Positions 1-11,949 are shown, counted from the stretch's first letter. The stretch is DNA of 64,000 nucleotides from Isoetes taiwanensis (GCA_021234155.1 JAJEKV010000011.1:3967069-4031068), one strand, 5' to 3'. Made by a program: numbers and translations. The notes: a model not told the origin generated them from the sequence alone.

Positions 1-528
1 ACCATGAATTTGCATATGAACGTTGATTAACAACGTGCTACAAATTACTATGTCTGCCACCCCTTATCAGGCACTATGCATTCGCAGTATCAAGCCTAAA
101 ACCAAGTGTTTTGGGCTTAGACTGCTTCTCTTTTTATCGATCCAATGTTAAAGAGGCAGGTAAGGCGATTGAACGGCTTTTTGAAGCAGTTCAATTGGTC
201 GGATATACGATTCTTTGGCTAGATATACCACTTTTTGTGCCGGATATATCACCTTTTTTGGCCAAATACACCACCTGGCTTGTAACAAATGGCCAGATAT
301 ACCATTTTTTTTGCCAAAGATATCACATCCTGGACTCTAAATACAAGAGTCTGTCTACTATTATTTGCTTATTAAATCCAATGGAAATCTATTGTATAAG
401 TGAGGTAAACATCCAACTTATGCAAACAATGACATATTATAGTTTTACCCGACTCTTGATAATAGCAATGTATTCTATTGAGCCTCCTTTCTCCAACTAA
501 ATAGCATCGATCCGAGACATCGGATCGC
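1..528. other. Non-coding stretch with a degenerate ~25-bp repeat
   Basis: I see no convincing gene here. Between about 217 and 335 a motif resembling GGCCAGATATACCATTTTTT recurs three or four times in degenerate form, alternating with TTTGCC-like ends. The only open frames are short and lack recognisable motifs. Confidence 0.5.
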
Positions 529-680
529 CATTCTAGAATGGGACGAGCATGCATGTCATGCATGCATGCGGGCGGCGCATGCCCGTTTTGGTGGGGAGTT
601 CGCTATTTCAGGCGCGTTTCTGCATCCACGTCTCATCGGCGCTTCCTCTTCTCTCAGCAGTACCTTATTCTCTTTGAATT
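529..680 (+). repeat. 150-bp direct repeat, copy 1, with CATGCA (RY) motifs
   Basis: This block starts with CCATTCTAGAATGGGACGAG and ends with TACCTTATTCTCTTTGAA. It recurs at 868-1027 with scattered small differences. Its first 60 bases contain overlapping CATGCATG/GCATGC palindromes, which match the RY motif bound by B3-family factors. No protein is evident. It could be part of an unclassified transposon or a promoter duplication. Confidence 0.8.
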
Positions 681-818
681 GTTTCCAGGCGGGGGAGGGG
701 CTTCTTCCTGCCTGGTTTAGCCAATTTGGCGTTTCTTTCCTGCTATCCTTTTCCGGCTTTTGGCCTCGTCCTGTGACCTTCGTCCACGATCCTAGTTTGT
801 AAGGAAGTTCTCTGGTAG

Positions 819-859
819 TCGGGCGGTTTGTTGGTTTCTTGCGAGTCCCATTCTAGAAT
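819..859 (+). repeat. 41-bp repeat shared with 43154-43194
   Basis: The stretch from TCGGGCGGTTTGTTGG to CCCATTCTAGAAT is repeated without change at 43154-43194. One copy lies upstream of the first LTR (1291-2978) and the other downstream of the last LTR of the same family (41247-42931). It overlaps the TTCTAGAAT sequence that also begins the 150-bp repeats. Confidence 0.85.
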
Positions 860-867
860 CGCATCGA

Positions 868-1027
868 TCGCTATTCTAGAATGGGACGAGCATGCATGTC
901 ATGCATGCATCGCAGGCGGTGCATGCGGATTTTGGTGGGGAGTTCGCTATTTCAGCGCGGCGTTTACGCATCGACGTCTCATCGGGCGCTTCCTCTTCTC
1001 TCGGCCAGTACCTTATTCTCTTTGAAC
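868..1027 (+). repeat. 150-bp direct repeat, copy 2
   Basis: Second copy of the 529-680 block, beginning CTATTCTAGAATGGGACGAG and ending TACCTTATTCTCTTTGAA. The two copies lie about 340 bp apart start to start. The differences are mostly small indels at CG-rich positions, such as GCGGGCGGCGCATGC against CGCAGGCGGTGCATGC. Confidence 0.8.
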
Positions 1028-1079
1028 CCACCCTCCCCCTTCTTTGTTTATTATATTTTGTACAAGTTACGTTTATCAT

Positions 1080-1131
1080 GTTTTTCCACCATTTGGGTGA
1101 TGCTTTTTTTTTCCACCATTTGGGTGATGCT
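1080..1131 (+). repeat. Tandem pair of a 23-bp unit
   Basis: The unit TTTCCACCATTTGGGTGATG occurs twice in direct succession, separated by a T run. No gene is associated with it. The rest of 1030-1290 shows nothing recognisable. Confidence 0.75.
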
Positions 1132-1290
1132 ATTCTCACGGTATGTTTTTCGTTTGTTGTGTTGGTGATGTGCGGTATAGGTTGGCGGCGGCATACTGAT
1201 TTCGACTTCTCCATGCGGGGTTTTTGGGGGCGATTCTATGCCTTACGTTTGTCTAAGCCCCTTCGTAGAGGCTTATCACTAGGGGTTTAA

Positions 1291-2978
1291 TGTGACGTTC
1301 GGGCATTTTATCGGTATAATTATGCCATGCAGGGACACGCCACTAGGACATAAGGGGTAATTGTCTAAGTGGGAGTCGACCACAATGGTTTTATTTAGCT
1401 ATGTTAATAAATCCATTGTGGATAATTATGAAGTATATAGCCTAATTACCCTAATTAAGCTAAATTAGTTAATTAGCACCAACAAGGGGTGCCACTTGGC
1501 CCAAATCGATTGGGCAAGGCATGGTTTCCATTTTGGACACCCAAATTAGGGCTTTTTGTGCCCCAATTGAATTAGGAGCATTTGGAGATGGAGGAGAGGA
1601 GCTTTGGGCCCAAGGAGCAGATTGAGCCCAAGGATCATTCTTGGCCCAAGGAGCAGCATTTGGCCCAAGGACGCTATTCTTGACCTCACCAAAATCCTTG
1701 AACAACCTCTAGTTTGTTCTTTGCCACCCTTCGACACGACACCATGGAAGCACCCCACGATAACGGTTCCAGTAAAACACCGGTTAGTGGTAGTTTAGTT
1801 GTGAATTCTAGGGTAGCGCCCTGTTGGGCACTTGTTGTGTTGTTCTCATCGTTTCTCTCGTGTTTCAATGGTAGGAACTAACCCTTGATTGTAAAGGTAA
1901 GTTCTCTTCATATTCCGATTACGGTTTGGTTCTTAAAAGGATGGATTGATAGTTCTTTGTATGGTATCACTCGGAAATGGGGAAATAAAGGCGGGGTAGA
2001 GACCTCTGAACTCATATAACGTTAGTATGTTCCTAGATAAAACCCGATAATTCCCAATAATGCGGCACATGTGCACAAGAGCCCACGGGTCATAGACGCT
2101 ATGGGTGGCTTAGCACCGGACAAGGAACACAAAGTGGTGAAGTGGGGTGGGTCTTGCCGCTAACATAAAAGGCTCTGAGACTCCTACGATTGGGCTAGGC
2201 GATAGCCGGGTCACGTAGAGGGGGCGTGTATGGGTCTGACACTCCCTGGGTGTAGTGGTGTGACCCGTATGGGGCACCTTGCACTTTGAGTAGATTTAGG
2301 GTGAGTAAGTCGGGTACGGATGCGGGGGTCGCTGATGCGGCACGTATTCTCTAGCTCACCCATGGAACCACTGTGATTCTGGAAGGGGACGCTTCCCTGA
2401 CCTGCCTCATCGGACCGGGGCTTCATGAACCCTGAAGTAGGCTCAAAAGGGTGATACCTTGAGTCTGCGTCTCCGGAAGGCTATAGCGAAGCCATAGCGT
2501 GAATTGACCCATCTGCAAAGTGTGCACAGGAGGGGCGGATGGAGTGGACAACCCTAGCCGATGTTCTATGCTAGCCAACGCCATGCCAAGACTTCTGGCC
2601 TCGCTGATCTCTTGAGGCCCAACCGTCAGTCGATCCTCACTGGAGTCTGAGCCGGGGTAGAACCTGAGGTTTGGGTGTTTTCTTAGTTTTAGATGCATAT
2701 TCTTTGCCGTTGGTATTTGGATGGATGCGCCACCCTTCGTGGTGGTTATTTATATGTGATTTATGCTGTGTGCTAACCCTTGTATTCGTGCTTCCACGAC
2801 GTAGGAGTCCCATTGAAGGCGTGGGCCGAATGACCCCTTCGTGTCCTTCTTTCGAGCACCATAATATGGGTGGCCGGAATAGACGGAGGGCCCTGCTCAT
2901 GGCGAGGTGGTTGCCATGGGAGGGGAAAGTCCCCGTATGTATACGTCCGGGTGTCGTATATATTTAGGGAGCGTCACA
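1291..2978 (+). mobile_element. LTR, family A, copy 1 (5' LTR)
   Basis: A complete 1688-bp LTR. It begins TGTGAC and ends GTCACA, a perfect 6-bp terminal inverted repeat. It is directly followed by a primer-binding site, which makes it a 5' LTR in plus orientation. Its twin lies at 41247-42931; the 3' 550 bp of the two are almost identical, while the central 900 bp differ by many small indels. Open frames inside are shared by both copies only because the DNA is the same; they show no protein family. The five bases before it (TTTAA) do not match the five after the twin, so a single 41.6-kb insertion is not proven. Confidence 0.92.
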
Positions 2979-2979
2979 G

Positions 2980-2992
2980 TGGTATCAGAGCC
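2980..2992 (+). promoter_or_regulatory. Primer-binding site (initiator Met tRNA type)
   Basis: TGGTATCAGAGCC lies one base after the LTR end. It is the common plant PBS, complementary to the 3' end of initiator methionine tRNA. It fixes the element's orientation as plus. Confidence 0.93.
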
Positions 2993-3431
2993 ATGATTCT
3001 GGTTGACCGGAATCATAGCACTGGCCAAACTCTAACTCGTAGTTCATCGGCTAGGTAGGAGGCTAAGCTAGTGTGATTGTTAGTTCTTTGATGTTTGGCT
3101 TTGTGTTAGGTTAAAGTAAGAAATTGTAGGTTTAAAGAAGTTAGGGCGACTGGAGGACCCAAGTTTGGAGGGGCTATAACTTTTTGTAGGTAGCTGGGAT
3201 GAAGGCGGAAATGGCTCCATTGGATCGGGCGTACCCCAAATACCCTAGGACAGTCGTTAGCTGGCGAAAAATGGTCAAGGAGGGGCCCCGAAAGTCAACT
3301 CGGGCGCCGCCTGCTTTTCGGCGACTCAGGATCATGGTAGGAGCGCGTATAATGCTGTCGGCGCCCGACCGTATGAAATGCATATTTTTGCTGTATAAAA
3401 ATTTTCGTATTTTTTTTATATACATATTATT

Positions 3432-3512
3432 TTGGCGTCCCAATCTAGATTTGAACCCATGACCTCTCAACTCCAAGCCTAAGTGCCTACCACCACACCA
3501 AGCTCTCTCTTG
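3432..3512 (-). repeat. tRNA-like (SINE-head-like) sequence 1
   Basis: On the minus strand a box-A-like stretch (GCTTGGTGTGGTGGTAGGC) is followed about 35 bases later by a box-B-like GGGTTCAAATCT. This is the spacing of an RNA polymerase III internal promoter. No full cloverleaf can be folded by eye, so it is a tRNA-derived repeat rather than a tRNA gene. Confidence 0.5.
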
Positions 3513-3576
3513 AATCACATATTTCTTATACTTATATAGTACTCTATTTCTTTGCATAGCAACTTTTATATAAAAA

Positions 3577-3645
3577 GGTACTATGGGGTCTTGAACCCCT
3601 GACCTTCTGCACCCAAGCCAACACCTTTACCAATAAGCCAACTTC
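3577..3645 (-). repeat. tRNA-like (SINE-head-like) sequence 2
   Basis: The minus strand reads AGTTGGCTTATTGGTAAAGG (box-A-like), then GGGGTTCAAGACCCC (box B with flanking stem). It lies 65 bp from the first tRNA-like segment in the same orientation. It is not a convincing functional tRNA. Confidence 0.5.
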
Positions 3646-3744
3646 TTTCTTAAAGGGAAATAACCCTTTTTCTATATTTATAGTGCATCTATTTTCCTAT
3701 TTAAATTAGAGGCGTGCCTTTGGTAAACCCACGAAGTGGAGGCG

Positions 3745-3875
3745 CCATAGCCACCGGAGCAAGTTCTCTCGCCATAGCCGCCGGAGCAAGTTCTCTCGCC
3801 ATAGCTTCTGGAGTAAGCACTCTTGCTATAGCTACGGGAGTCGACCTCTCTCTGCCATAGTCAACCGGATAACTG
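3745..3875 (+). repeat. 27-bp tandem repeat, about 4.5 copies
   Basis: Units of the form GCCATAGCCGCCGGAGCAAG plus TTCTCTC repeat from 3747 to about 3872. The first two units are nearly identical and the later ones increasingly diverged. The unit is a multiple of three, but no long frame is maintained. Confidence 0.85.
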
Positions 3876-6342
3876 TTAACCATATATAAAGCTAGTATCC
3901 CCTAGGAATAAACCGACCAAATGACACGACGTAATCTAGCAAGTCCGGCCAACTTGTTATGATAACATCAACTCACTTGGTGGGACTAATTCCGGAATTT
4001 AATTAACGACAGGGCAACTCTCTAGAATAGCAGCATGTGTTATATCCTTGGATATTCTTTAGGCGACGATAATAATGTCCAGTTATCGGCGTTCCTCGAT
4101 CCATAATTATTTTTTTCCTTTGGTAGATGCCTTGATAACACAGTTTCTTCGGCCCTTGCCATGATTCAATCCATACTACATTCATATGCTTTATATTAAA
4201 CCTTATTCGACGTTATATAAGTAATGTTTTATAAACATAATTCTAATTAACGTTGCCTCTCTCTAGTGTCTAAACCTTGACTCGTCCTCGGTTCCCCGAG
4301 AGAAAGGATCTCTTTGTCGTTTCAACCGACTAGGGACTGCCATGCAGCACCCCTCTAGACCATCGCTTGGATTCCTTTGATCCTACCACCCTTCAATATT
4401 CCTTCTCATTGGTCTTGTTCCTTTTATGGATCACTTCCCCTAGATCATGACACATACTCTGTAATACGTAATGAGTCCTTCTGTTGGGTACAAACCTTGG
4501 TATCATTTTGTACCAAACTTCACCGCCTATATGGCTATGAGTAGTTATCTGCACCACACGCCTGTCAAAGTGACAGCAGTCTACCCTCTTTTAGAGTTGT
4601 TCTCCCGTACAATCCAATGCCACCCAACCATTGTTGATTACTCACCTCCTTCTAGGGTATCCAAATATGGTTGGGGCAAAGTATTTCCAACCATTCCTTT
4701 AGTGCCCAAATGGCGTTAAGTTCCACAAATGAACTTACGTATTCCAAGGGGTTATGTGAATATCCCAAAGGACAGTACCACCCAAAGACCCCTCAAGATA
4801 GGCCTCCTCTATTCCGAGATCTTGTGTTCAAGTCTCTGGGGGTCCGTCATATGTCCTCATCCAATGTGGCATAACATATAAATGCTATCTACCTATCTAT
4901 TTAGTTATTAAAAATGTCCTTGGTGAATTCAATTCACCATCTTGTCTTAGGACATGGAAGTCTTCTTCCCTAAGCCATGCACCAAATCTTTAAGGAGTTT
5001 TTCAGCTCTTGCTGCCTTTCAAGCCGCAAGTCTACCTTTGTATATTAGCAATGACCACCCTTCATGTTAGGTAATAACCTTTCTATCCAGATTGCTAAAT
5101 ATCATGCATCAGGGTCCTTTTTTTTTCGTCAATATGTTTTCTACGTCTATGGCCGATTTTCAGTATCCTGGCCCTTACGTCTGCCACATCGTATACAAAT
5201 CATCCTTTAGTTGTGATCTATATCCAGTAGAGTCACCAATCCAATTACTCCTTTACGTATCCGTTAACCGTCTTGTGCCTTCTAAGCCGCTATTATATGC
5301 CCCTTATGTTGTAAACCTACCTATCATTGGGGGTTATAATTCAACATTGTCCTACATCCTGGAAATGTTACTCATTACATTTCTTTGTCATGATGTCATG
5401 CTGCTGTTTTGGCATTCCAAATGACTTGACATCCGCATTTAAGCCATAGCCATGGCCTAAGAGCGGGTGAGCCTTCGTATAATCGTGAATTACCTGGAGT
5501 CATCAAGGTGCTTGCCTTGTACTTTGTGACCCTTTCTACAATTATCTATGTTGAGACAACACGGACTTGTATCCATGTTCGAGTCCTATATATATCCTAA
5601 CTTATACCTCCATGTAACCCATGGCGTTACCTCTGCCTGATCCAGGTATGGATCATGTGGGAAAGCTAGTTTTAGATGTCTACTCAAGACACATTTTAAC
5701 TTTTAGCATGTAACTCCTATTTGATACCTATCCTGGAATTGTACTATTGTACTACTCAACCCCACTACCTTACCTTAGCCTACAACGGAGTGAATGTTGT
5801 CTTTCTCTCCTTGTGTCGCCACTTAGATTACCTCTCCAGCATGTTTATCGTATGTGTACATGCTATGTACATAACAAACATATATCCTCATCCCACAATG
5901 CTAGAGCTCTGCTCTAACTTAGCTGAAATGTAACCTTTGTAGTTCTTATGATGTGGCTGTACCACCTACTTCCCAAATGGGGCCAACTCTATGTTGGACT
6001 TGTACATGCTGATGTATTCACATGTGCAGCCAAGAAGCGTGACGTGACACGCCCCATGTATGGAGGGTTCTTGATGGCCCGACTTTTCGATTTTATCTTA
6101 TCTACATCATTTACCTTTTGTTATGGTGATGTTTGATATCGGACTTCGGTCCTTAAACCTTCTTATGATAAGTATGTCAAATGCACCTTGGTGCTTAAAC
6201 TCTTCTATGTTTTAAGCTTTCATGCTATTACCTTTGGAAATAAGGAATTACCTTCCTTTTTATGTATACTTCCTTCTATTGCAGTTTTCGATTAACCGTC
6301 ATTTGTTTAACTAACCCCAATGCTGAGGACAGCATTATTTTC

Positions 6343-6356
6343 TAAGAGGGGGAGAA
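6343..6356 (+). promoter_or_regulatory. Polypurine tract
   Basis: AAGAGGGGGAGAA lies immediately before TGTGAC at 6357. The preceding TGCTGAGGACAGCAT matches the sequence before the tract at 41233-41246, so the two 3' internal ends belong to one family. Confidence 0.85.
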
Positions 6357-6691
6357 TGTGACGTTCCATGTATTTATACGGTATACGTATAAATAAGCTG
6401 ACACGTCACCCAATAAAGGTACGCCACCATGGAGTATCTTAACCTAAGGGGTTGACCTAAAAGGGATGAATTTAAACTTATGGTACTTTAACCCCGTACA
6501 TAAACTATAATTTTCCCATGGGATTATGCCATAGTTCCAAAGGTTTCTACCACAGTCCAAGGCCTTTTCTAAAGGTTCCTTCAGTTAATTTGCGTTTCGC
6601 CATGTTTTGTCACACCTAACCTATTTATCTTAAGTTAGCATGTCAACCTCAACTTTTGATCCCTTTGAATGTTGTCGTCTTTGGCTCCCTC
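6357..6691 (+). mobile_element. LTR, family-A relative, 5' part of a 3' LTR, interrupted
   Basis: It begins TGTGACGTTCC and shares ATTTATACGGTATACGTAT with the LTR at 41247, then diverges from both full LTRs. It represents a different subfamily from the LTR at 1291. At 6691 it is broken by insertion of the Ty3/Gypsy element; after removing that element the sequence would continue at 28380. The true 3' end of this LTR was not found. Confidence 0.7.
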
Positions 6692-9125
6692 TGCTGCCAC
6701 TCATGGCAGCATAGAAGAGCCCTAGACATATCTAACATTTGGCTCATTGAAGACTCAGTCAAACAGCAAAAGGAACAAATGTTTAGAAGAACCAAAGAAG
6801 GACATTCACTTGGTTATCTCAAAAATTGGAGGATGGACAAGGTTTTTGATTATCATCCAAGGTACTAGAGATCACTCCTACAAGATTTGAAGTCACTTGT
6901 TGAAGAATTGCAAGACATGAGCATGGTATGAAGTCTATTTCATGATTTGAGCATTTGAAGTTTGGATTCTTGATGTTGTAAGAGTTTTGCCTAGCCAATT
7001 TCCCATTTTAATTGCCATTTGACTCATATTCCACCTTCCTATTTCTTGTCATCTCTACACTTCATACTATCATTACCCATACATCTATATTTCATCATAC
7101 CATACTTTGGGATTGTCAATTCACCTTTCCCTAGTCAAAATGACCCACACACTCATGATCCATCCATACATTCATAAGTTTACCAAAAGAAACTAAAAAA
7201 AAATTCTCTCACTTCAAAGACCTAGGGTTAAAATGATCACTAGGTTGAGGAAAGGTGGCTATTCAAAAGGTTGTCACCTATGTCTAGTTGGCAAAGGGAA
7301 TTTTTTATGCCCACATCATCACTCACAAGTCCACATCACCATTCATTACACACGTGTCAATCCACATCATTTTCATTCCATATCCACCTCATTAAAACAT
7401 TTTGACTAGGGAAAAGTTTTTGTCATCCAATGGTACCACATCAGCAGTACATTTGCCACCTCACCAAAATTCATGCCTAGTCACCCCCCTTCACTCTTTT
7501 GACAAAAAATCAAAGTGCTCCAAATCATCTTTTGACAAAACCACCTGGTAGCCCTTGTGAAAATATGCCACCTGGCACAAAAAAAAATTTCAAATTGAGT
7601 CTATTTGGACCTCCTTAAGCTACTTCTTGGGAAACGTGCCTTCTTGGAAAAAATGGCAAAACCTACCTACATCTACCCCCCATCTATCTACCCTCTCATT
7701 TTCCGCCAAGTGGCGTCCCCCCTGGCGTGCGGGTCGAAACTCTGGCCCGCTATTTGGGTGGGAGGAGACCACGTAATCAGTGAAAACGGCTTCAGAACTG
7801 TATTTATATCCTTGTTTAACTTTTTGCTCTTGGCCTGTGGGATATATCCGCTGAAGAAAGCAAGAACCTTTAAAATTTTTGCCAACCAAGAAACGGAATT
7901 TTTGGCAGTATCCGACCACAAATTCGCATCATTACCTTCCGAATCCATCTCGCAACATCAAGAAAACCAAATCGAAGCTAAAAGACAAAGGATCCTGGCC
8001 GTAAATTCAACAATTGCAATGTAGCGGGGCCTTTTTAAAGAGGCAAATCTCTATCGAAAAATCCGGGGGCTTTTACGCTAAATTGAAGATAGCTGGTGTG
8101 AAGTACATGCAAAAGCGATCTCTGGCTGCGGATTCGACCCCCTCCTTCTTTGTTCAAATTGATCGTTGATCGTAAAAGCGACCATAAACCCGTCCGTTTT
8201 TCTGGAAATATGCTTTGCTCATTAACCTGTGGGCATCGAAAATGATGTGATTCCTCCAATTTGATATATCAAGTGAATGAAAATCCAATTTGGTAATATC
8301 TTTCCCTTTGAAAATTGTTGAAGTTCCAAAAATAGCTCAAATAGCTTCTATATTGCATAAAGACTAAAGAAAATTCAAAAAATAGCTTATTTTATTTCCT
8401 TCAACTAGTATGCATATCAATCAACTTTGTTCTATGGTTAATAAAAAAAAAAAATTTGCTCATCATAATGCAATTCCGTTTCTCATCACTTTAACGCACC
8501 ATTGCACACTCTATAGTTGAACTCCTCAAGCTCTAGTGGTTTTAATAGCAAGGGTTGATTTAGGATATCTCTACTGTTTCTTTTACATAGATTTCCTACT
8601 TAAATATCGATAAAATTTGAAAAAAAGCATTCTCTGTTGCAAAAGACACAGTCTGTCAGTTCATAAAACCCCATAGTTCCAAAATATCTTTATTTTCGAT
8701 TTGTATTAGTGTTTGCACGTAACCCTTTTAGACCTTTTAACACCTTTCCGGTGGTTTCATTCAAAAAGATATTCCTAGAGAATTCTCGCAAAAGGAGCTC
8801 TCCGCCGAGGGCATTGACCTAAATTCGACCTAGTCGGGTTGTGTGATTTTAAAGTACCAAATGATATCTGACTTCAGGATATATTTTGCACATATATCAC
8901 ATCAATTGTCTAGTATACTATTGCATTGATTTTAGAAAAAAATTCAACTTATATTGCTCAGAATCTAAAAGTTAGCACTGTGCATTTTCTTCCAATTTGG
9001 GAAGCTGGTTCTAACAGATTTTTTGAAGGTTGTTTCTGCAAATTTTGAGCATAGAGTGGTTGCCTAAAGCAACCTGGAGGTCCTAGACCATTCGGTTGAG
9101 GGATTGCCGGGGAATACCCTCAACA
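6692..9125 (+). mobile_element. 5' LTR of nested Ty3/Gypsy element
   Basis: A 2434-bp LTR starting TGCTGCCACTCATGG and ending CCCTCAACA. It is nearly identical to 25878-28374. The flanks are CCCTC at 6687-6691 and CCCTC at 28375-28379, a perfect 5-bp target duplication. Compared with the 3' LTR it lacks 45 bp near 6767; the missing piece is bounded by TTGAA on both sides. A PBS-like stretch (TGGAGGCTCCC) lies three bases after its end. Confidence 0.95.
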
Positions 9126-9150
9126 TCTTGGAGGCTCCCTACCGAGATCC
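9126..9150 (+). promoter_or_regulatory. Possible primer-binding site of the nested Ty3/Gypsy element
   Basis: After the LTR end comes TCT, then TGGAGGCTCCCTACCGAGAT. It starts with TGG, as a complement of a tRNA CCA end must. I cannot assign the tRNA. Confidence 0.4.
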
Positions 9151-9254
9151 ACCCCGGGTTCTTGGGAACTATGGCTCCTAGACGAAATCTTTGAGACATC
9201 CCGAATATCTTTGAGGTACAAGATAATGCAGAGGTACAAGCTACACCCCAAGGT

Positions 9255-9640
9255 ATGTCTGTACATCTCAACAAATCTGTGAATCTAAACACCACTGTGC
9301 CTGCTCAATACTTTGAACTGAATATTCCCATTCCTGTTCCTACATTTGACTCTACTATGAGTGCTAACAATTTTCTCAAGGTTTTTGATGAGTATTATCA
9401 AGAATATGGCCACAAGAAAGGTACCAAGTTCACTGAATTCAAGAAGTGCTTCAAAAATGATGAAGTAAGAGCTTGGTTGGAATATGTGATAAGTGATGGA
9501 ACTAACACATGGGATGAGATTATCAAAAGATTCCTAGCAAGGTTTGGAAAGGTTTATGATCCTCAAGATCTTGTTTTTGAATTACAAACCTTCCATATTA
9601 GAAATGGTGAGAGTTATATCCCAATACGGATTATCTCCAT
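9255..9640 (+). pseudogene. Ty3/Gypsy gag, truncated
   Basis: The frame starting at 9255 (MSVHLNKSVNLNTTVPAQYF) gives a retrotransposon capsid-like segment. Residues 30-125 contain a FDEYYQEYGHKKG stretch, then EVRAWLEYVISDGTNTWDEI and KRFLARFGKVYDPQDLVFEL. The W-x(10-12)-W-x(5)-F-L-x-R/K-F pattern is typical of retrotransposon gag domains. The similarity fades at about 9620-9640, and the zinc knuckle, protease and reverse transcriptase that should follow are absent. The frame continues to 9716 without family character, so the break with inserted DNA lies near here. It would have packaged the element's RNA; it is now a fragment. Confidence 0.8.
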
Positions 9641-9719
9641 GTTACCTTTACTATATCCTATGGCCTGCAGTTTGCCACTAGTGTTAAAACAGTTTGCCAT
9701 TAGTGTTTGCCACTAGTGT

Positions 9720-11800
9720 TCATACAACCTCCTCTTAGCATGCTAGGATTATAGCTGGTTGACACACTCCCATCTTTTATCTAAGTTCAAAAATACAATA
9801 CTTTTTTTAACCTAGACCTTATCATAAAACGACCACCACACTACACAATCACAATAAGTGTGCTCTCTTTTTTCTGAATGTTCCTTTTACAACACCAAGG
9901 CTATTAAGACCTTGGGCAGACTCATAGATAGTAAAAGATACTTCTATCTTATCTTAAAGAATGACTATCTATAAAGGAGACACATTCACCAAAGGCAATT
10001 GGCATGGCCCGTCCTGTGGGCCAGGAGTGCTTCCTTAATGGCAAAACTAACGTTCTGTTATCTTACTAAATTTGTCAAATATCTACATTACTGACCCTGC
10101 AATTCTTGCAACTTGAAATGGAACACTGAAGGAGCTCCATTAGCTTGTGTTTGTGCCTCATATCTGCCTTCATTATCTTTTTAACATTGTGTGCAGCAAA
10201 CATGTTGAAGATTGGATACATGTACTGTGAAGGTAATTCTTCCCCATCAAATAACATATGGATGTTGCCATCAATCACTTTCAAACTTCTTCCAAACTAA
10301 GGAGAATTATGACCAAAACGTAATTGAGCAAACTGCATAGGCAGAAAGTGGAATTCATGGTGCACATATGATGGATGGGTTGAACACCCGTTTTTTCATG
10401 TAAAATCCACTGTTCTATAAGATATGAATCTTGTTCATTTGCCAATATGGCACATCATTATCTCAACTAGTCAGGTCAAACCACAAATGTGTAAAATTAT
10501 AGATCCAGAAAATAGATTGGAAGTTGATAAAAAAGACAACTACAGTAAAATTGTGATTCTTTGTTTCCCAGACTTTGTGATTCTTTGTTTCACAGAAATG
10601 CCATGGAGCACTGATTTAAATACTCAAGTCCAGTAGGCTTCCAATCGCCATTGTACACGGTTTGCAAACAAATTTTAAAATAACAACGATATTTTGACAG
10701 AACAAATTACTATGGAAAAAACGAAAATTACCTGGCTGGCACAGAAAGCCACCATTTTCTGCTGCGTCTGCAACAATATTATAATCTGTGAGGCTGGCCT
10801 TACTAGCAATGCATATCCTATACCAGCAGGAAGAGCTTTTTAGCTGAATTTCCAAGGGAAAATTTGATAGCCGGAAGAATGTTGTTTATAAAGAATAGAA
10901 GTTGCAGACCTGAAATGGCAAGCATTAATATAGCCATTCTTCCTTTCAAGGATGCCAATACTGTATTTTCTGTCATAAGATGAACGCACTGGAAATCACC
11001 AAGCATGTGGTAGATATTTGACGATGAACTAGACATGTCACTTGTTTGCACTCCGCTTGGGCCTCATCAAGAACCATATATTGCCACGTCCCTGCCTTCA
11101 ACAAAAAAGAGGCAAGCACATTTTAACATTTACAACCCTAAACCAAAAAATAAAGAGGCAAGCACCATGGAAGTGCCAGCCACACCAATGCTGTTAATGC
11201 AACACCAAGTTGTCCTTGCTGTGCCCATAACCTGCAGTTAATTCTATTCCATGCTTCAATCCATTTTTAATCCATTGGAACATGCCATTCAAGAAGTATG
11301 AGTTGTCTAGGGGCAAGCAAGGCCTCTTGCATACAGAAAGACTCTCAATTGACTGCATAAAGGCAAGAATTAGATGAGACTAAATTAGGACAATGAACAT
11401 GATGAAAAGAAAGAATTTGCTAGTGCACAATAGACTAGAAACACAACAAAATATACAAAAGCAGTGCAACTTTGTGAAAGCGCTAATCTACAAATTTTTA
11501 GGCAGGAAGATCAAAGGAGAAATGCACAGAGAAAACTGTTGTGGCCCGCGCTTATAGAATAACACTATAAGTCTAATATACATATCAAATGCTATTAAAA
11601 CAGAAGCTACATATGACCCAGTAGCTTAATAACAGTAGCTTAATAACAGAGAAATGGAAAAACTTGTAGCTTCAAACAACTGACAGATTGCCATGAACGG
11701 GATCACTGCCTACAAAGCAAAGCAGTCTTAGCCTATGGCTATATGATCAGAAAAGCCCCTTACTACACTAGGCCGCCCCTTATAAAGATAAAAGCTAGAA
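9720..11800. other. Insert DNA without an assignable gene
   Basis: AT-rich sequence with one exon-like minus-strand stretch at about 10930-11043 (MSSSSSNIYHMLGDFQCVHL onward), which ends at a plausible splice donor (TTTCAG followed by GTCTGC). A second short candidate is at 10740-10815. I do not recognise the family. Direct short repeats (TTTGCCACTAGTGTT) occur at 9673-9720. Confidence 0.4.
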
Positions 11801-11820
11801 ATCTGTTATTGCCAATTTGT

Positions 11821-11946
11821 TACTGCCAATATATATGGCAAGTACAATTGCTAAATAGCTACTATTATTGTCAATCTGTAACACAAGTACAATTGCTAAA
11901 TGGCTACTGTTATTGCCAATCTGTATGGCAAGCACAATTGCACAAG
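11821..11946 (+). repeat. 45-bp tandem repeat, about 2.8 copies
   Basis: Units start at 11821, 11866 and 11911. The shared core is CAAGTACAATTGCTAAAT with TATTGCCAATCTGTAT. The period is divisible by three, so a frame stays open across it (repeating CQSVWQAQL-like residues), but there is no sign that it is translated. Confidence 0.8.
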
Positions 11947-11949
11947 CTC

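Larger units (their letters stand above)
2993..6342 (+). mobile_element. Non-coding internal region of a family-A LTR element
   Basis: About 3.3 kb between the PBS and a polypurine tract. I find no gag, protease, reverse transcriptase or integrase motif in any frame, and no frame longer than about 130 residues. It holds two tRNA-like segments and a 27-bp tandem repeat. It resembles a large non-autonomous LTR derivative (LARD type) or a very decayed element. From about 3900 on it is rich in CCT/CTT on the plus strand, like 28380-30700. Confidence 0.6.

Noticed and set aside
2671-2967. Open frame conserved at 42624-43046 (MGVFLVLDAYSLPLVFGWMR...) and its antisense partner
   Set aside because: Conserved only because it lies in the two copies of the same LTR. 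Both strands are open and neither shows a family motif.
3432-3645. Functional tRNA genes
   Set aside because: Box-B words are present, but acceptor and anticodon stems do not pair by eye; treated as tRNA-derived repeats.
7605-8024. Open frame conserved at 26854-27234 (MDLLKLLLGKRAFLEKMAKP...)
   Set aside because: Lies within the Ty3/Gypsy LTR pair; frame differs at the ends between copies and no protein family is visible.
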